64,000 nucleotides of DNA from Stomorhina lunata (Eukaryota > Arthropoda > Insecta > Diptera > Rhiniidae), in contig OW121741.1 of NCBI GenBank assembly GCA_933228675.1, forward strand, positions 81,261,919-81,325,918, written 5' to 3'. This document shows positions 32,499 through 43,200 of the stretch, piece by piece (the first letter of the stretch is position 1; each line of letters begins with the position of its first letter). Under the pieces are notes generated by a model that searched no databases, was not told the DNA's origin, and was given only the letters and a program-made list of their open reading frames with translations. The translations under genes and the position numbers were made by a program.

Positions 32499-35390
32499 TT
32501 AACTAAGATTATTTGAATTTAGGAGTAGAAGAAGATTTTTTTTAGATTCTTCTACCCTGTTTGAGAAGTCGATAAAATTATAAAATGAATTCACTTCAGA
32601 ACATATTCTTCGGAAAGGATCAAAATCCGCGTAGTTTGATCTTTGAAAATTTAAATGGACAGGTTCATAAGATCTAAGACGTCTGTTGGGAACATTAATC
32701 TGAATCAAGGATTGTAAATAGATGGAGTCAATTTTACCTTGAAATAAGTTTAGGAAAAATGAAATATTAGAAACAATTCTTCGGCTTACAAGTGTTGGTA
32801 AGTTGATGAGAGCTAAACGACTGCGGTACGGAGGAAGATTAACATTAAGATTCCAATTTAAACTACGAAGGCAGAAAATGAGAAACTGTTTTTGAACGGA
32901 TTCTAATTTATCAATGTAAATATTATATTGCGGATCCCAAATTACTGATGCGTATTCAAGTATAGGCCTCACTAAAGATGTATATAAGCATTTTGTTACA
33001 TATGGATCACTAAAGTCCTTTGCCCATCGTTTTATGAAACAGAGAACACCATTCGCTTTATTTACGGTCATTAAAACATGGGAATTGAAATTTAGCTTTC
33101 TGTCGAACAGGACACCTAGATCTAAAAATGTGTCTACAGAGTTTAATTTATTTCCGTTAATGAAGTAATCATTCAAGACTGGTAAGAATCTAGAGAAGGA
33201 CATGGATTTACATTTCTTCAAGTTTAATTCCATTAGATTCACTTTGCACCATTCGTAAAAACTATTTAAGTCAGCTTGAAGATAAAGGACATCTTCAAAC
33301 TTGGACAGACTTAGGAAAATTTTCACATCATCTGCATACATCAGAACATTGCTATACTTCATAGATATTGGAAGATCATTTATGAATAAAAGGAATAATA
33401 ATGGTCCAAGATGGCTTCCTTGAGGGACACCGGAAGTAACATTAAAATATTTGGATTTAGAGTCATTAAATACAACACACTGCTTACGATTTATTAGATA
33501 AGAACTAATCCAATTTAGGAATGAGCCGCAAAATCCAATTAATTCAAGCTTAGCAATTAATAAGTCATGATTAACTTTGTCAAAAGCTTTACTGAAATCC
33601 GTATAGATAACGTCAGTTTGAAACCTTTTACAAAAGCTGGAGTTGATGTACGACGTCAGTTCCATAAGATTTGTAGACGTAGATCTACCTTGACAAAAAC
33701 CATGTTGATTTGGAGACAGGATTGATGAAACTTTGAAGAATAAGATTTCTGTTATGATCTTCTCAAAGAGCTTAGGAATTGCATTAAGGTTTGCTATAGC
33801 TCTGTAATTTGTAGCATCATTGCGGCTACCGGATTTATGAAGCGGAATAATATAAGATTGCTTCCAACAGTCAGGGAACAGTCCAAACTTTAGAGAGCAA
33901 TTATATAGGTATGTAATTGGAGAGGCCAAACATTCAGCACAATTTTTTAAAATACAGCTGGGGATGCCATCTGGTCCTGGAATATATGAGTTTTTTATGT
34001 TTTTTAGGCTTTTTAGGACATTTGAAATATCAACGGATGTGATATTGACTGATGAAGTGGACGAAATTGCATAAGGATACCATGCATTATTGTATTTTAA
34101 TGAAGAAAAAGTAGAGGAAAAGAAATCTGCAAATGTGTTTGCTATATCAACATTGTTAGAATAAGTAGTTCCATTGAATCTCATAATTGTTGGATAAGAT
34201 GAGATTTTGCGTTTAGAATTGACAAATTTGTAGAAGGCTTTCGGATTATTTTTAATATTTAATTTCGTTTTATTCAAATACGATGAGTAACACTTTTTAT
34301 TTTCCAAATTGAAAAGAGATCCAGCTATAAGGTAAAGACTCCGATCAAAAGAGCTATTGCTTTTTTTAAATTTCTTATGAAGCCTGTTTCTGCGATTTTT
34401 TAACCATGAAAGTCTTGAAGAAAACCATGGTGGTCGATTATCAATATACTTTTTAGTAACAGGAGTATTTGCAGATATACACCTTAATACCACTGAATGA
34501 AATATATCAATGACATCATTGTAATTGCTTCCATCAATATTACATGCCAAAATTTCCGACCAATTAATGTTGGATAACATAAGGTTTAACTGATGATAAT
34601 TTGTTTTTTTAAAACACAATACCTCGGATGAGTTTTTAATAACTGTTTTTTGAGGAAATGGTGTAGATATCAAGATAGTTGGATGGTGACGATCTTCAGG
34701 AGAAGTTAATGGCGTGGTTCGGCTTACGTCAAATAGAGAAGGATTATTCACAAAAATTAGATCCAAAATTCTTTGATTGACATTTTCAATTTTATTAATT
34801 TGAAAAATACCCATGTCTGCTATAGACATAAAAAAGTCAGATGCCCAATCATTTGGAGTAATCGAGGTTAAAAATTCAGTATCCTTTAAAGAAATCCACG
34901 AAGCTGAAGGTATGTTGAAATCACCTAAAACCATTATATAGTCACTTGGTTTAAGTTTATCTACAATAGATTTTATTACTAATGCATGCATTTGATATAT
35001 TTGCTGATCGGAACTAGGAGGTATATATGAGCAGACTATAAACAATGAAGTACTTAGAATATGTACTACTACTGCAATTATTTCTAAATTCTGGGAATTT
35101 TCAATTGATATCTCATAGGCAGGATAAAGAGTAGATACTGCTATTAAAACACCTCCACCCTTTTTGCCAAGTCGATCACGTCTAAAAATTTCGAATTTAT
35201 CACACATAATTTCACTATTATGTGTATTTTTACTCAACCATGTTTCAGTTAAGGCGGCAATGTGAAACTCAGTATCAACGCTTTTAAGGAAGATATCATT
35301 TAATTTCGAATTTATCCCATTAACATTCTGATAGATAATATTGAAGGAGGATGCAGCAGTTAGTTTTTTGAATTTTGTGAACTTGAAGGA
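32499..35390 (-). CDS. LINE ORF2: endonuclease-reverse transcriptase
   Basis: 963 open codons from just after a stop at 35391-35393. The first residues carry the apurinic-type endonuclease: NIIYQNVNGINSK, HIAALTETWLSKN (ending near 35232), KKGGGVLIAV, VLGDFNIPSASW and a DRHHPTI region as the catalytic His block. The reverse transcriptase follows at about 34,000-33,000: IPGPDGIPSCILKNC, YRAIANLNAIPKLFEKII, TDFSKAFDKVNHDLL, TSGVPQGSHLGPLLF and the catalytic YADDVKIF (33,318-33,339). The C-terminal part has LVRPILEYASVIWDP. No RNase H is seen. There is no ATG before the endonuclease motif: the first in-frame Met is in SEIMCDKFE, after TETWL. Starting there would delete a catalytic Glu, so expression is likely as a frameshift product of ORF1 (see the A_AAA_AAC site). 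Confidence 0.93.
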   Translation of the reverse strand, partial: SFKFTKFKKLTAASSFNIIYQNVNGINSKLNDIFLKSVDTEFHIAALTETWLSKNTHNSEIMCDKFEIFRRDRLGKKGGGVLIAVSTLYPAYEISIENSQNLEIIAVVVHILSTSLFIVCSYIPPSSDQQIYQMHALVIKSIVDKLKPSDYIMVLGDFNIPSASWISLKDTEFLTSITPNDWASDFFMSIADMGIFQINKIENVNQRILDLIFVNNPSLFDVSRTTPLTSPEDRHHPTILISTPFPQKTVIKNSSEVLCFKKTNYHQLNLMLSNINWSEILACNIDGSNYNDVIDIFHSVVLRCISANTPVTKKYIDNRPPWFSSRLSWLKNRRNRLHKKFKKSNSSFDRSLYLIAGSLFNLENKKCYSSYLNKTKLNIKNNPKAFYKFVNSKRKISSYPTIMRFNGTTYSNNVDIANTFADFFSSTFSSLKYNNAWYPYAISSTSSVNITSVDISNVLKSLKNIKNSYIPGPDGIPSCILKNCAECLASPITYLYNCSLKFGLFPDCWKQSYIIPLHKSGSRNDATNYRAIANLNAIPKLFEKIITEILFFKVSSILSPNQHGFCQGRSTSTNLMELTSYINSSFCKRFQTDVIYTDFSKAFDKVNHDLLIAKLELIGFCGSFLNWISSYLINRKQCVVFNDSKSKYFNVTSGVPQGSHLGPLLFLLFINDLPISMKYSNVLMYADDVKIFLSLSKFEDVLYLQADLNSFYEWCKVNLMELNLKKCKSMSFSRFLPVLNDYFINGNKLNSVDTFLDLGVLFDRKLNFNSHVLMTVNKANGVLCFIKRWAKDFSDPYVTKCLYTSLVRPILEYASVIWDPQYNIYIDKLESVQKQFLIFCLRSLNWNLNVNLPPYRSRLALINLPTLVSRRIVSNISFFLNLFQGKIDSIYLQSLIQINVPNRRLRSYEPVHLNFQRSNYADFDPFRRICSEVNSFYNFIDFSNRVEESKKNLLLLLNSNNLS
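35360..35369 (-). promoter_or_regulatory. Putative -1 ribosomal frameshift site A_AAA_AAC-UAA
   Basis: In ORF1 phase the minus strand reads TCA AAA AAC TAA. The heptamer A_AAA_AAC (35363-35369) obeys X_XXY_YYZ and lies immediately before the ORF1 stop. Slippage by -1 gives AAA AAA CTA ACT GCT, which is exactly the ORF2 frame. I see no obvious strong hairpin just downstream, so efficiency is uncertain. Confidence 0.7.
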
Positions 35391-35758
35391 TTACTTGTAG
35401 CTGGAGTTTGGAAATGTGCTAAGTTCACCTCTCTGTAAACAAATTCACGGACTAAAGTATATTTCGGCCAAAAGTTGGAATCAACAAATTGCTCAAAATA
35501 CTCACAAGGAACAATTATTTTGAATGATGCTCTGCTTCTCGAGTTTATTTTAAAAACATTAATATCAGGATGATTATTATGAAATTTAGAAAATATGTGG
35601 TTTTTAATTTGATCGACAGTTGTATCACAGTGAAAGCGGGTAGCAAATATTGTTTTTCTCGGAGGAATAATACGAAGTTCGGATTCTGAAGTATTATTGA
35701 ATATCTGCGGTGAAATATTGGAAACAGAATTAATTTGTTGTGACGAAGTACTGAAAGA
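35360..35758 (-). CDS. LINE ORF1, C-terminal fragment
   Basis: 132 codons ending at TAA (35360-35362); the N-terminal part is lost by 5' truncation of the insert. Recognisable segment: ELRIIPPRKTIFATRFHCDT, later VFKINSRSRASFKIIVPCEY and NFWPKYTLVREFV. This resembles the C-terminal RRM-like/nucleic-acid-binding region of ORF1 proteins in CR1-like LINEs, where a short positively charged strand precedes a W-P-x-x-x-x-V-R block; the assignment is moderate. Its final codons overlap the ORF2 frame by 31 nt. Confidence 0.75.
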   Translation of the reverse strand, partial: SFSTSSQQINSVSNISPQIFNNTSESELRIIPPRKTIFATRFHCDTTVDQIKNHIFSKFHNNHPDINVFKINSRSRASFKIIVPCEYFEQFVDSNFWPKYTLVREFVYREVNLAHFQTPATSNPSSSQNSKN

Positions 35759-35935
35759 AACATAGTTTCAAAAAAGTACCAAACACCTGTCCGCTTATTT
35801 TCAAAGCTGTTGAAAACGTAATTTTAATTTTGTTTCTATACCTATTACTTTAGGAGACATAGCGTTTTCGATTTTTTCCCCTTTTTACCCGTTTTTAGCC
35901 TCTTAGAGGTAAAAGTCTCGTTTAAGAATATAAGA

Positions 35936-36107
35936 TACAAACATATTATGAAAAAAATCTTACTCTAGTAATTATAAGATGAATATTTTACTCGATTAAC
36001 TCGAGTAATTTTTAATTATTAATCGATTTTCCAAGTGATTCAAAAACCCCATTTTCAAGTTATTTGATTACTCAAACAATTAAAAGTCGAGTAAAATGAA
36101 CACTCTA
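35936..36107. repeat. Weak fold-back stretch
   Basis: ATTTTACTCGATT at about 35983 and CGAGTAAAAT near 36084 are inverted, and ACTCGAGTAAT lies between. It could be a decayed MITE. No frame. Confidence 0.3.
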
Positions 36108-36372
36108 GTTATGAGACCAGATAATGTGCAAAGCAAATACCAGAGAAACCACTTAGATACTTTTAAATGTTGAACTATAAAGCTACTGCAACCGAATTTA
36201 ATCCAAATATTTTACCTACAATACCAACTGGCGTAACAAATTTTTTCGAATTTGGTCCATATTTTGAATTAGCTACACCCTCGCATAAATGTGAGATATG
36301 TTTCTTAACTAAACACAATTAGATGGTGAGTATATAAGATTCGGCATCGCCGAATATAACACTCTTACTTCA
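36108..36372 (-). repeat. Family C terminal fragment
   Basis: Reverse copy of the AACAAGTAAG end: contains ATTCGGCATCGCCGAAT (hairpin) and AACACTCTTACTT, preceded by blocks seen at 37380-37560 inverted. Confidence 0.75.
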
Positions 36373-36599
36373 TTATCATTACTTTGTAACTTTTCGCGAA
36401 ATCTCTTTAACAAAACAAGGTATTACGACCATTTTTGGACACAGCATAGATATTAATATATATTAGAAATTCAAAATTTTAGAATGAGTTCTGAAATTTT
36501 CACAAAAAATTTTAAATACATAAGGTACACTTTTCAAAAATTGGAATCCTGAAAAAACCTAATACTTAATTAAGATATATATAAAATTTATAATAAAAT
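36373..36599. other. Short unassigned stretch
   Basis: Nothing recognised. Confidence 0.3.
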
Positions 36600-36985
36600 T
36601 TTTAGACACTTAAGTTATATCCAAGAATTGCTAATTTTCGACCACCACTGGTTGTAGTGTGCATGTCTTTTAAACTATAAGATATTAGGTAGTACAGCTT
36701 TTCTTAGGTTTTTAAGAAGCTTTCGGTTTTTCTTAAGTTTTTAAGAAGCTTTCGAATATGTAAAAATCTTTTGAATCGGAGCAAATGGCTAAAGTTAAAT
36801 TTAAAACCCAAAGGTTTGTACATACTCAAGTTGAGCAACTTTGGTCCACTGTAGGACCAATTGTGCTTCCCCTAGATAGATCATTTAACATTGCACCAAA
36901 AGCCTATTTTCTCTTCTACTGATATTTCAAATTTCGTTTAGTAGTTTTAAAATTGCTGAGTTAATACTCAATTTTAATGGTATTG
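36600..36985 (-). repeat. Family F repeat, inverted
   Basis: The reverse complement aligns with 24354-24660: GAGTATTAACTCAGCAATTT, AAACTACTAAACGAAATTTG, CAAAGTTGCTCAAC and TATCTTATAGTTTAAAAGAC. Contains a local duplication of TTTTCTTAGGTTTTTAAGAA at about 36701 and 36731. The CACAGTGG terminus itself is not preserved. Confidence 0.6.
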
Positions 36986-37007
36986 GATTTGAAAACGACA
37001 AAAAAAA

Positions 37008-37286
37008 ACAAGTAAGAGTGTTATATTCGGCTGTGCCGAATCTTGTATACCCACCATTAAGTTGTACGAGAGTGCTGCTAATTCAAAATGTTGATCAAGT
37101 GTGGTATTGTTGGTAATATATTTGGACTAAATTCGGTTGCAGTGATATACTTACTATTTATAGTTCAATGTTTAAAAGTATCTAAGTGATTTCCCAAGTA
37201 TTTACCTTGAACAAAATGCTGTCCCATAACCGAATACAGTTTTACATTAATAATGATTGTTTTACATTAATAATGATTGTAGATAA
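37008..37286 (+). repeat. Family C, truncated outer copy
   Basis: Starts AACAAGTAAGAGTGTTATAT with hairpin TTCGGCTGTGCCGAA and stops at GATTGTAGATA, where a second copy begins. Contains a 23 bp direct repeat (GTTTTACATTAATAATGATT type) at 37248-37280. Confidence 0.8.
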
Positions 37287-37867
37287 AACAAGTAAGAGTG
37301 TTCTATTCGGCTGTGCCAAATCTTATATACCCACCATCAAGTTGTGTTCAATTTAGGGACATATCTCATACATCTACGAGGGTGCAGCTAATTCAAAATC
37401 TGGACCAAAACTGAAAAAATCGCTAAGCTAATTGGTATTGTTGGTAAAACCTTTGGACTAAATTCGGTTGCCGTAGCTTTATAGTTCAACATTTAAAAAT
37501 ATTTTAGTGGTTTCCCCAGTATTTACTTTGATCAAAATTCGGTCTCATAACCGGGCATAGTTTTACATTAATAAGTTGTTAAATACTTTTCGTTGTGATT
37601 AATATGTATTTATGCTAAACACGTTAATAGTAATACGGCAGGTCTATATATTTCGTTATGAGTTCCTAATGGGCTGAACATTGACTGATGCCTATATAAT
37701 TTCATAGGTACAATCTTAATATAATGAATGTACCTCCAAATCTTTTTGATTGTAGATATAAAAAGGGGATGTTATATATAAGAATTATAGCCAAATGTTG
37801 ACCGATTGTAACAAAATTTTGCACACTAGCTGGTATATATCTTATATTCTTAAACGAGCAATAATTG

Positions 37868-37917
<50 letters not shown>

Positions 37918-39980
37918 GAATAGCTATCTCAAAAACGGCTCTAACGATTTTGATAACATTTTGACAGTGGGTACCTTTTTTGATGTGTAGGTCGAAGAAG
38001 AAGGCACTTTTGGAACCTTTGCCTCTAAGAGGGTAAAAACGGGTAAAAAGGGGAAAAAAATCGAAAACGTTATATCTCCTAAAGTAATAGGCATAGAAAC
38101 AAAATTTAAATTACGTTTTGAACAGCTATAAAAATAAGCGCACAAGTCTCTGGTACTTTTTTGAAACTATGTCCGATAGGGGTAAAAAAGGGTGAAAATA
38201 GTTTTTTTGGTACTTTTTTAACCCACTCTTATTTTTTAAACCAAAGAATATAGAAAGGAACTTTGTACTGCAGTCAATAGATGTGAAAGAAATATTGAAC
38301 ACGTATTTGGTACTTTTTTGATTTTGGGGCCAAAATGGGTAAAAAAGGGATAAAATGATAACTTAACATCTCAAAAAGTAATATGAATAAGACTTATGTT
38401 AACTGCGTTTTAATAAAATGTACCAAATTCAATTGGTACCAAAGAAGTACTAAATATGCATATGGAACTTTTTGAAAGTAGGGGATAAAAAGGAGAAAAA
38501 ATGAGTCATGATATAACTTTTAAACAAATGGATGTTTGTATGTTCTTTATAGAATAGTAAAATGTGAACGTGATCATGTTATGCTCTTTAGCGAAGATGT
38601 TGCGGATAAGCCGGAGAAGGTTTTTAAGTATGTAAGTTTAATTTCCGTTAGGTGGCGCCTGAAAATTAAATTTAATCGTAAGTTGTACATTTAATCATGC
38701 TATAATCTTCAGCAAAGTTATTGCATTTGAGCCGATGAAGGTTTCTTAGTTGGTATGAAGAAATTTCGAAAGAATTTCAAAATTAACTGAATATTTAAAC
38801 AATGTCTTTTCTCTAAATTTATTTTACTATTTTATAAAATAAAATATATAAAAATTTAAAAATTTGCCTCAAAATTCTTATCATAAAGCTCCGAGCAAGG
38901 CTCGGTCAACCAGGTACTATAGAGCTTATTCTTGCAAAATGTAGTGGCCATAGTTGTCATAGTTTCTAATTTAATAGCTTTTAACTGGCCTTTGCTAAAA
39001 TTTTTGGTTTCCGTGAGTGTTTTTTATATGAAAGCTAAAGTCAAATATGGACTGATTCCTATAAAATTTGATAAACTGATCAAAAATTGCATAAAACTTC
39101 CCTATTTTTTATTTAATTGTCATAGCTATTACAATTGTATTCAATTTATCAGCATCAATGTGTTTCCCGGGGCGGGGTTATATGGGAGCTCTAACTAAAT
39201 TTGAACCGATTTTGTCCATTTTCAACACACATCTTTTTTAAGATATCCAAAATACTTTTGTAAAATTTTGTCCTTCTGGCTCTTTTCGTTAAGGCGCTAT
39301 CGTGCTTTTATCTGACGGAAAGACGGACATAAACCCCCTTTTCTTTTTGTATTTTTGTGTTTCCTTAAGTTTTTTATATGGGAGCTATAGTCAAATGGTG
39401 ACCGATTGTGACAAAATTTTGCACCGACGTAAGACCACCTCGTACTAAATTTAGTGGTTATATATGTTATGGTTTTAGATTTATTGGCATTTAAGTGTAT
39501 TTTAGGTGAAATTTTGGCTGTTTCCGTAAGTTTTTTGTATGGGAGCTATGACTAAATGTGAACCGATTTTGATGAAATTTTATATGCTGCCTCGGGCTTA
39601 TGCAAAACTTCTATATACCAATCATAGATACTATAGTTTGTTATTTATTAGCAAATAAGCGATTAGCGTAGTCGAGGTTATATGGAAGCTATGGTCAAAT
39701 GTTAACCGATTTTGCTCAATTTCAATACCAAAATTTTCTCAGAGATGAAGAATGTTTTTATTAAGTTTCAGTGAGCTAGCTCCTTTCGTTTAGGCGTTAT
39801 CGTGATTTCAACAGACAGACAGAAAGACAGACGGACAGATAGACGGATATCGCTCAATCGTCTTAGAATTTCATAAGGATTCAGAATATATATCGTTTTT
39901 GTGTTTTGAGCCAATATTAAGGAAATTACAAACGGAATGACAATCTCAATATACCCCCATTCTTTCTGATTTTGGATATA
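37287..39980 (+). repeat. Family C copy interrupted by family B
   Basis: Two parts, 37287-37839 and 38920-39980, flanking a family B insertion. Contains repeated units with 'GGGAGCTATGACTAAATG' motifs, a GACAGACAGAAAGACAGACG tract and an imperfect 3' palindrome near 39950. Uninterrupted equivalent: 51359-53210. Frames such as 38932-39198 are not genes; a similar frame recurs at 51952 only because the repeat recurs. Confidence 0.85.
37840..38919 (+). mobile_element. Family B Helitron-like element, copy 3
   Basis: 1080 bp from TCTTATATTCTTAAACGAGC to CCAGGTACTA, inserted between A (37839) and T (38920). More diverged than the other copies and with fewer 132 bp units. The empty target exists at about 51931-51945 in the sister family C element. 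Confidence 0.88.
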
Positions 39981-40000
39981 ATAAATTGGTGTCATAAATT

Positions 40001-40200
40001 NNNNNNNNNNNNNNNNNNNNNNNNNNNNNNNNNNNNNNNNNNNNNNNNNNNNNNNNNNNNNNNNNNNNNNNNNNNNNNNNNNNNNNNNNNNNNNNNNNNN
40101 NNNNNNNNNNNNNNNNNNNNNNNNNNNNNNNNNNNNNNNNNNNNNNNNNNNNNNNNNNNNNNNNNNNNNNNNNNNNNNNNNNNNNNNNNNNNNNNNNNNN
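40001..40200. other. Assembly gap (200 N)
   Basis: Exactly 200 N, a typical placeholder for a gap of unknown size. The right side is already inside satellite, so the true array is probably longer, and the two sides need not be adjacent as shown. Confidence 0.99.
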
Positions 40201-43200
40201 TCCTATTTTTATAGGAAATTTTTCAAAAATTTCCTATTTTTATAGGAAATTTTTCAAAAATTTCCTATTTTTATAGGAAATTTTTCAAAAATTTCCTATT
40301 TTTATAGGAAATTTTTCAAAAATTTCCTATTTTTATAGGAAATTTTTCAAAAATTTCCTATTTTTTATAGGAAATTTTTCAAAAATTTCCTATTTTTATA
40401 GGAAATTTTTCAAAAATTTCCTATTTTTATAGAAATTTTTCAAAAATTTCCTATTTTTATAGGAAATTTTTCAAAAATTTCCTATTTTTATAGGAAATTT
40501 TTCAAAAATTTCCTATTTTTATAGGAAATTTTTCAAAAATTTCCTATTTTTATAGGAAATTTTTCAAAAATTTCCTATTTTTATAGGAAATTTTTCAAAA
40601 ATTTCCTATTTTTATAGGAAATTTTTCAAAAATTTCCTATTTTTATAGGAAATTTTTCAAAAATTTCCTATTTTTATAGGAAATTTTCAAAATTTCCTAT
40701 TTTTATAGGAAATTTTTCAAAAATTTCCTATTTTTATAGGAAATTTATCAAAAATTTCCTATTTTTATAGGAAATTTTTCAAAAATTTCCTATTTTTATA
40801 GGAAATTTTTCCAAAAGTTCCTATTTTTATATGAAATTTTTCAAAAATTTCCTATTTTTATAAGAAATTTTTCAAAAATTTCCTCTTTTTATCGGAAATT
40901 TTTCAAAAATTTCCTCTTTTTATCGGAAATTTTTGAAAAATTTCCTCTTTTTATCGGAAATTTTTCAAAAATTTCCTATTTTTATAGGAAATTTTTCAAA
41001 AATTTCCTATTTTTATAGGAAATTTTTCAAAAATTTCCTATTTTTATAGGAAATTTTTCAAAAATTTCCTATTTTTATAGGAAATTTTTCAAAAATTTCC
41101 TATTTTTATAGGAAATTTTTCAAAAAATTTCCTATTTTTATAGGAAATTTTTCAAAAATTTCCTATTTTTATAGGAAATTTTTCAAAAATTTCCTATTTT
41201 TATAGGAAATTTTTCAAAAATTTCCTATTTTTATAGGAAATTTTTCAAAAATTTCCTATTTTTATAGGAAATTTTTCAAAAATTTCCTATTTTTATAGGA
41301 AATTTTTCAAAAATTTCCTATTTTTATAGGAAATTTTCCAAAAATTTCCTATTTTTATAGGAAATTTTTCAAAAATTTCCTATTTTTATAGGAAATTTTT
41401 CAAAAATTTCCTATTTTTATAGGAAATTTTTCAAAAATTTCCTATTTTTATAGGAAATTTTTCAAAAATTTCCTATTTTTATAGGAAATTTTTCAAAAAT
41501 TTCCTATTTTTATAGGAAATTTTTCAAAAATTTCCTATTTTTATAGGAAATTTTTCAAAAATTTCCTATTTTTATAGGAAATTTTTCAAAAATTTCCTAT
41601 TTTTATAGGAAATTTTTTCAAAAATTTCCTATTTTTATAGGAAATTTTTCAAAAATTTCCTATTTTTATAGGAAATTTTTCAAAAATTTCCTATTTTTAT
41701 AGGAAATTTTTCAAAAATTTCCTATTTTTATAGGAAATTTTTCAAAAATTTCCTATTTTTATAGGAAATTTTTCAAAAATTTCCTATTTTTATAGGAAAT
41801 TTTTCAAAAATTTCCTATTTTTATAGGAAATTTTTCAAAAATTTCCTATTTTTATAGGAAATTTTTTCAAAAATTTCCTATTTTTATAGGAAATTTTTCA
41901 AAAATTTCCTATTTTTTATAGGAAATTTTTCAAAAATTTCCTATTTTTATAGGAAATTTTTCAAAAATTTCCTATTTTTATAGGAAATTTTTCAAAAATT
42001 TCCTATTTTTATAGGAAATTTTTCAAAAATTTCCTATTTTTATAGGAAATTTTTCAAAAATTTCCTATTTTTATAGGAAATTTTTCAAAAATTTCCTATT
42101 TTTATAGGAAATTTTTCAAAAATTTCCTATTTTTATAGGAAATTTTTCAAAAATTTCCTATTTTTATAGGAAATTTTTCAAAAATTTCCTATTTTTATAG
42201 GAAATTTTTCAAAAATTTCCTATTTTTATAGGAAATTTTTCAAAAATTTCCTATTTTTATAGGAAATTTTTCAAAAATTTCCTATTTTTATAGGAAATTT
42301 TTCAAAAATTTCCTATTTTTATAGGAAATTTTTCAAAAATTTCCTATTTTTATAGGAAATTTTTCAAAAATTTCCTATTTTTATAGGAAATTTTTCAAAA
42401 AATTTCCTATTTTTATAGGAAATTTTTCAAAAATTTCCTATTTTTATAGGAAATTTTTCAAAAATTTCCTATTTTTATAGGAAATTTTTCAAAAATTTCC
42501 TATTTTTATAGGAAATTTTTCAAAAATTTCCTATTTTTATAGGAAATTTTTCAAAAATTTCCTATTTTTATAGGAAATTTTTCAAAAATTTCCTATTTTT
42601 ATAGGAAATTTTTCAAAAATTTCCTATTTTTATAGGAAATTTTTCAAAAATTTCCTATTTTTATAGGAAATTTTTCAAAAATTTCCTATTTTTATAGGAA
42701 ATTTTTCAAAAATTTCCTATTTTTATAGGAAATTTTTCAAAAATTTCCTATTTTTATAGGAAATTTTTCAAAAATTTCCTATTTTTATAGGAAATTTTTC
42801 AAAAATTTCCTATTTTTATAGGAAATTTTTCAAAAATTTCCTATTTTTATAGGAAATTTTTCAAAAATTTCCTATTTTTATAGGAAATTTTTCAAAAATT
42901 TCCTATTTTTATAGGAAATTTTTCAAAAATTTCCCTATTTTTATAGGAAATTTTTCAAAAATTTCCTATTTTTATAGGAAATTTTTCAAAAATTTCCTAT
43001 TTTTATAGGAAATTTTTCAAAAAATTTCCTATTTTTATAGGAAATTTTTCAAAAATTTCCTATTTTTATAGGAAATTTTTCAAAAATTTCCTATTTTTAT
43101 AGGAAATTTTTCAAAAAATTTCCTATTTTTATAGGAAATTTTTCAAAAATTTCCTATTTTTATAGGAAATTTTTCAAAAATTTCCTCTTTTTATCGGAAA

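Larger units (their letters stand above)
32376..35759 (-). mobile_element. Non-LTR retrotransposon (LINE), 5'-truncated, ORF2 intact
   Basis: 3384 bp inserted in a family B copy. ACAT at both borders (32372-32375 and 35760-35763) is a possible 4 bp target duplication. In element orientation: the end of ORF1, an ORF2 with endonuclease and reverse transcriptase, about 120 bp of 3' UTR and an (AAAT)n tail. No RNase H domain is recognisable after the RT, so the element fits the CR1/L2/Jockey side of LINEs better than the I clade; I cannot place it further. ORF2 has no stop over 963 codons, which points to a recent insertion. Confidence 0.95.
31147..35935 (-). mobile_element. Family B Helitron-like element, copy 2, split by a LINE
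   Basis: Minus-strand copy in two pieces: 35760-35935 (5' part, TCTTATATTCTTAAACGAG, with the (TA)n tract and adjoining bases deleted) and 31147-32375 (3' part with the 132 bp units and the CCGAGC-AAG-GCTCGG hairpin). The two pieces join seamlessly at the sequence corresponding to 26078-26082 in copy 1. The LINE at 32376-35759 is therefore younger than this copy. Confidence 0.88.

Noticed and set aside
38932..39198. 88-codon frame recurring as a near-identical 88-codon frame at 51952-52218
   Set aside because: The similarity reflects two copies of family C. A third copy (53957) breaks the frame, and there is no known domain.
39972..40214. Frame crossing the N gap
   Set aside because: Made of unknown bases; not a real coding region.
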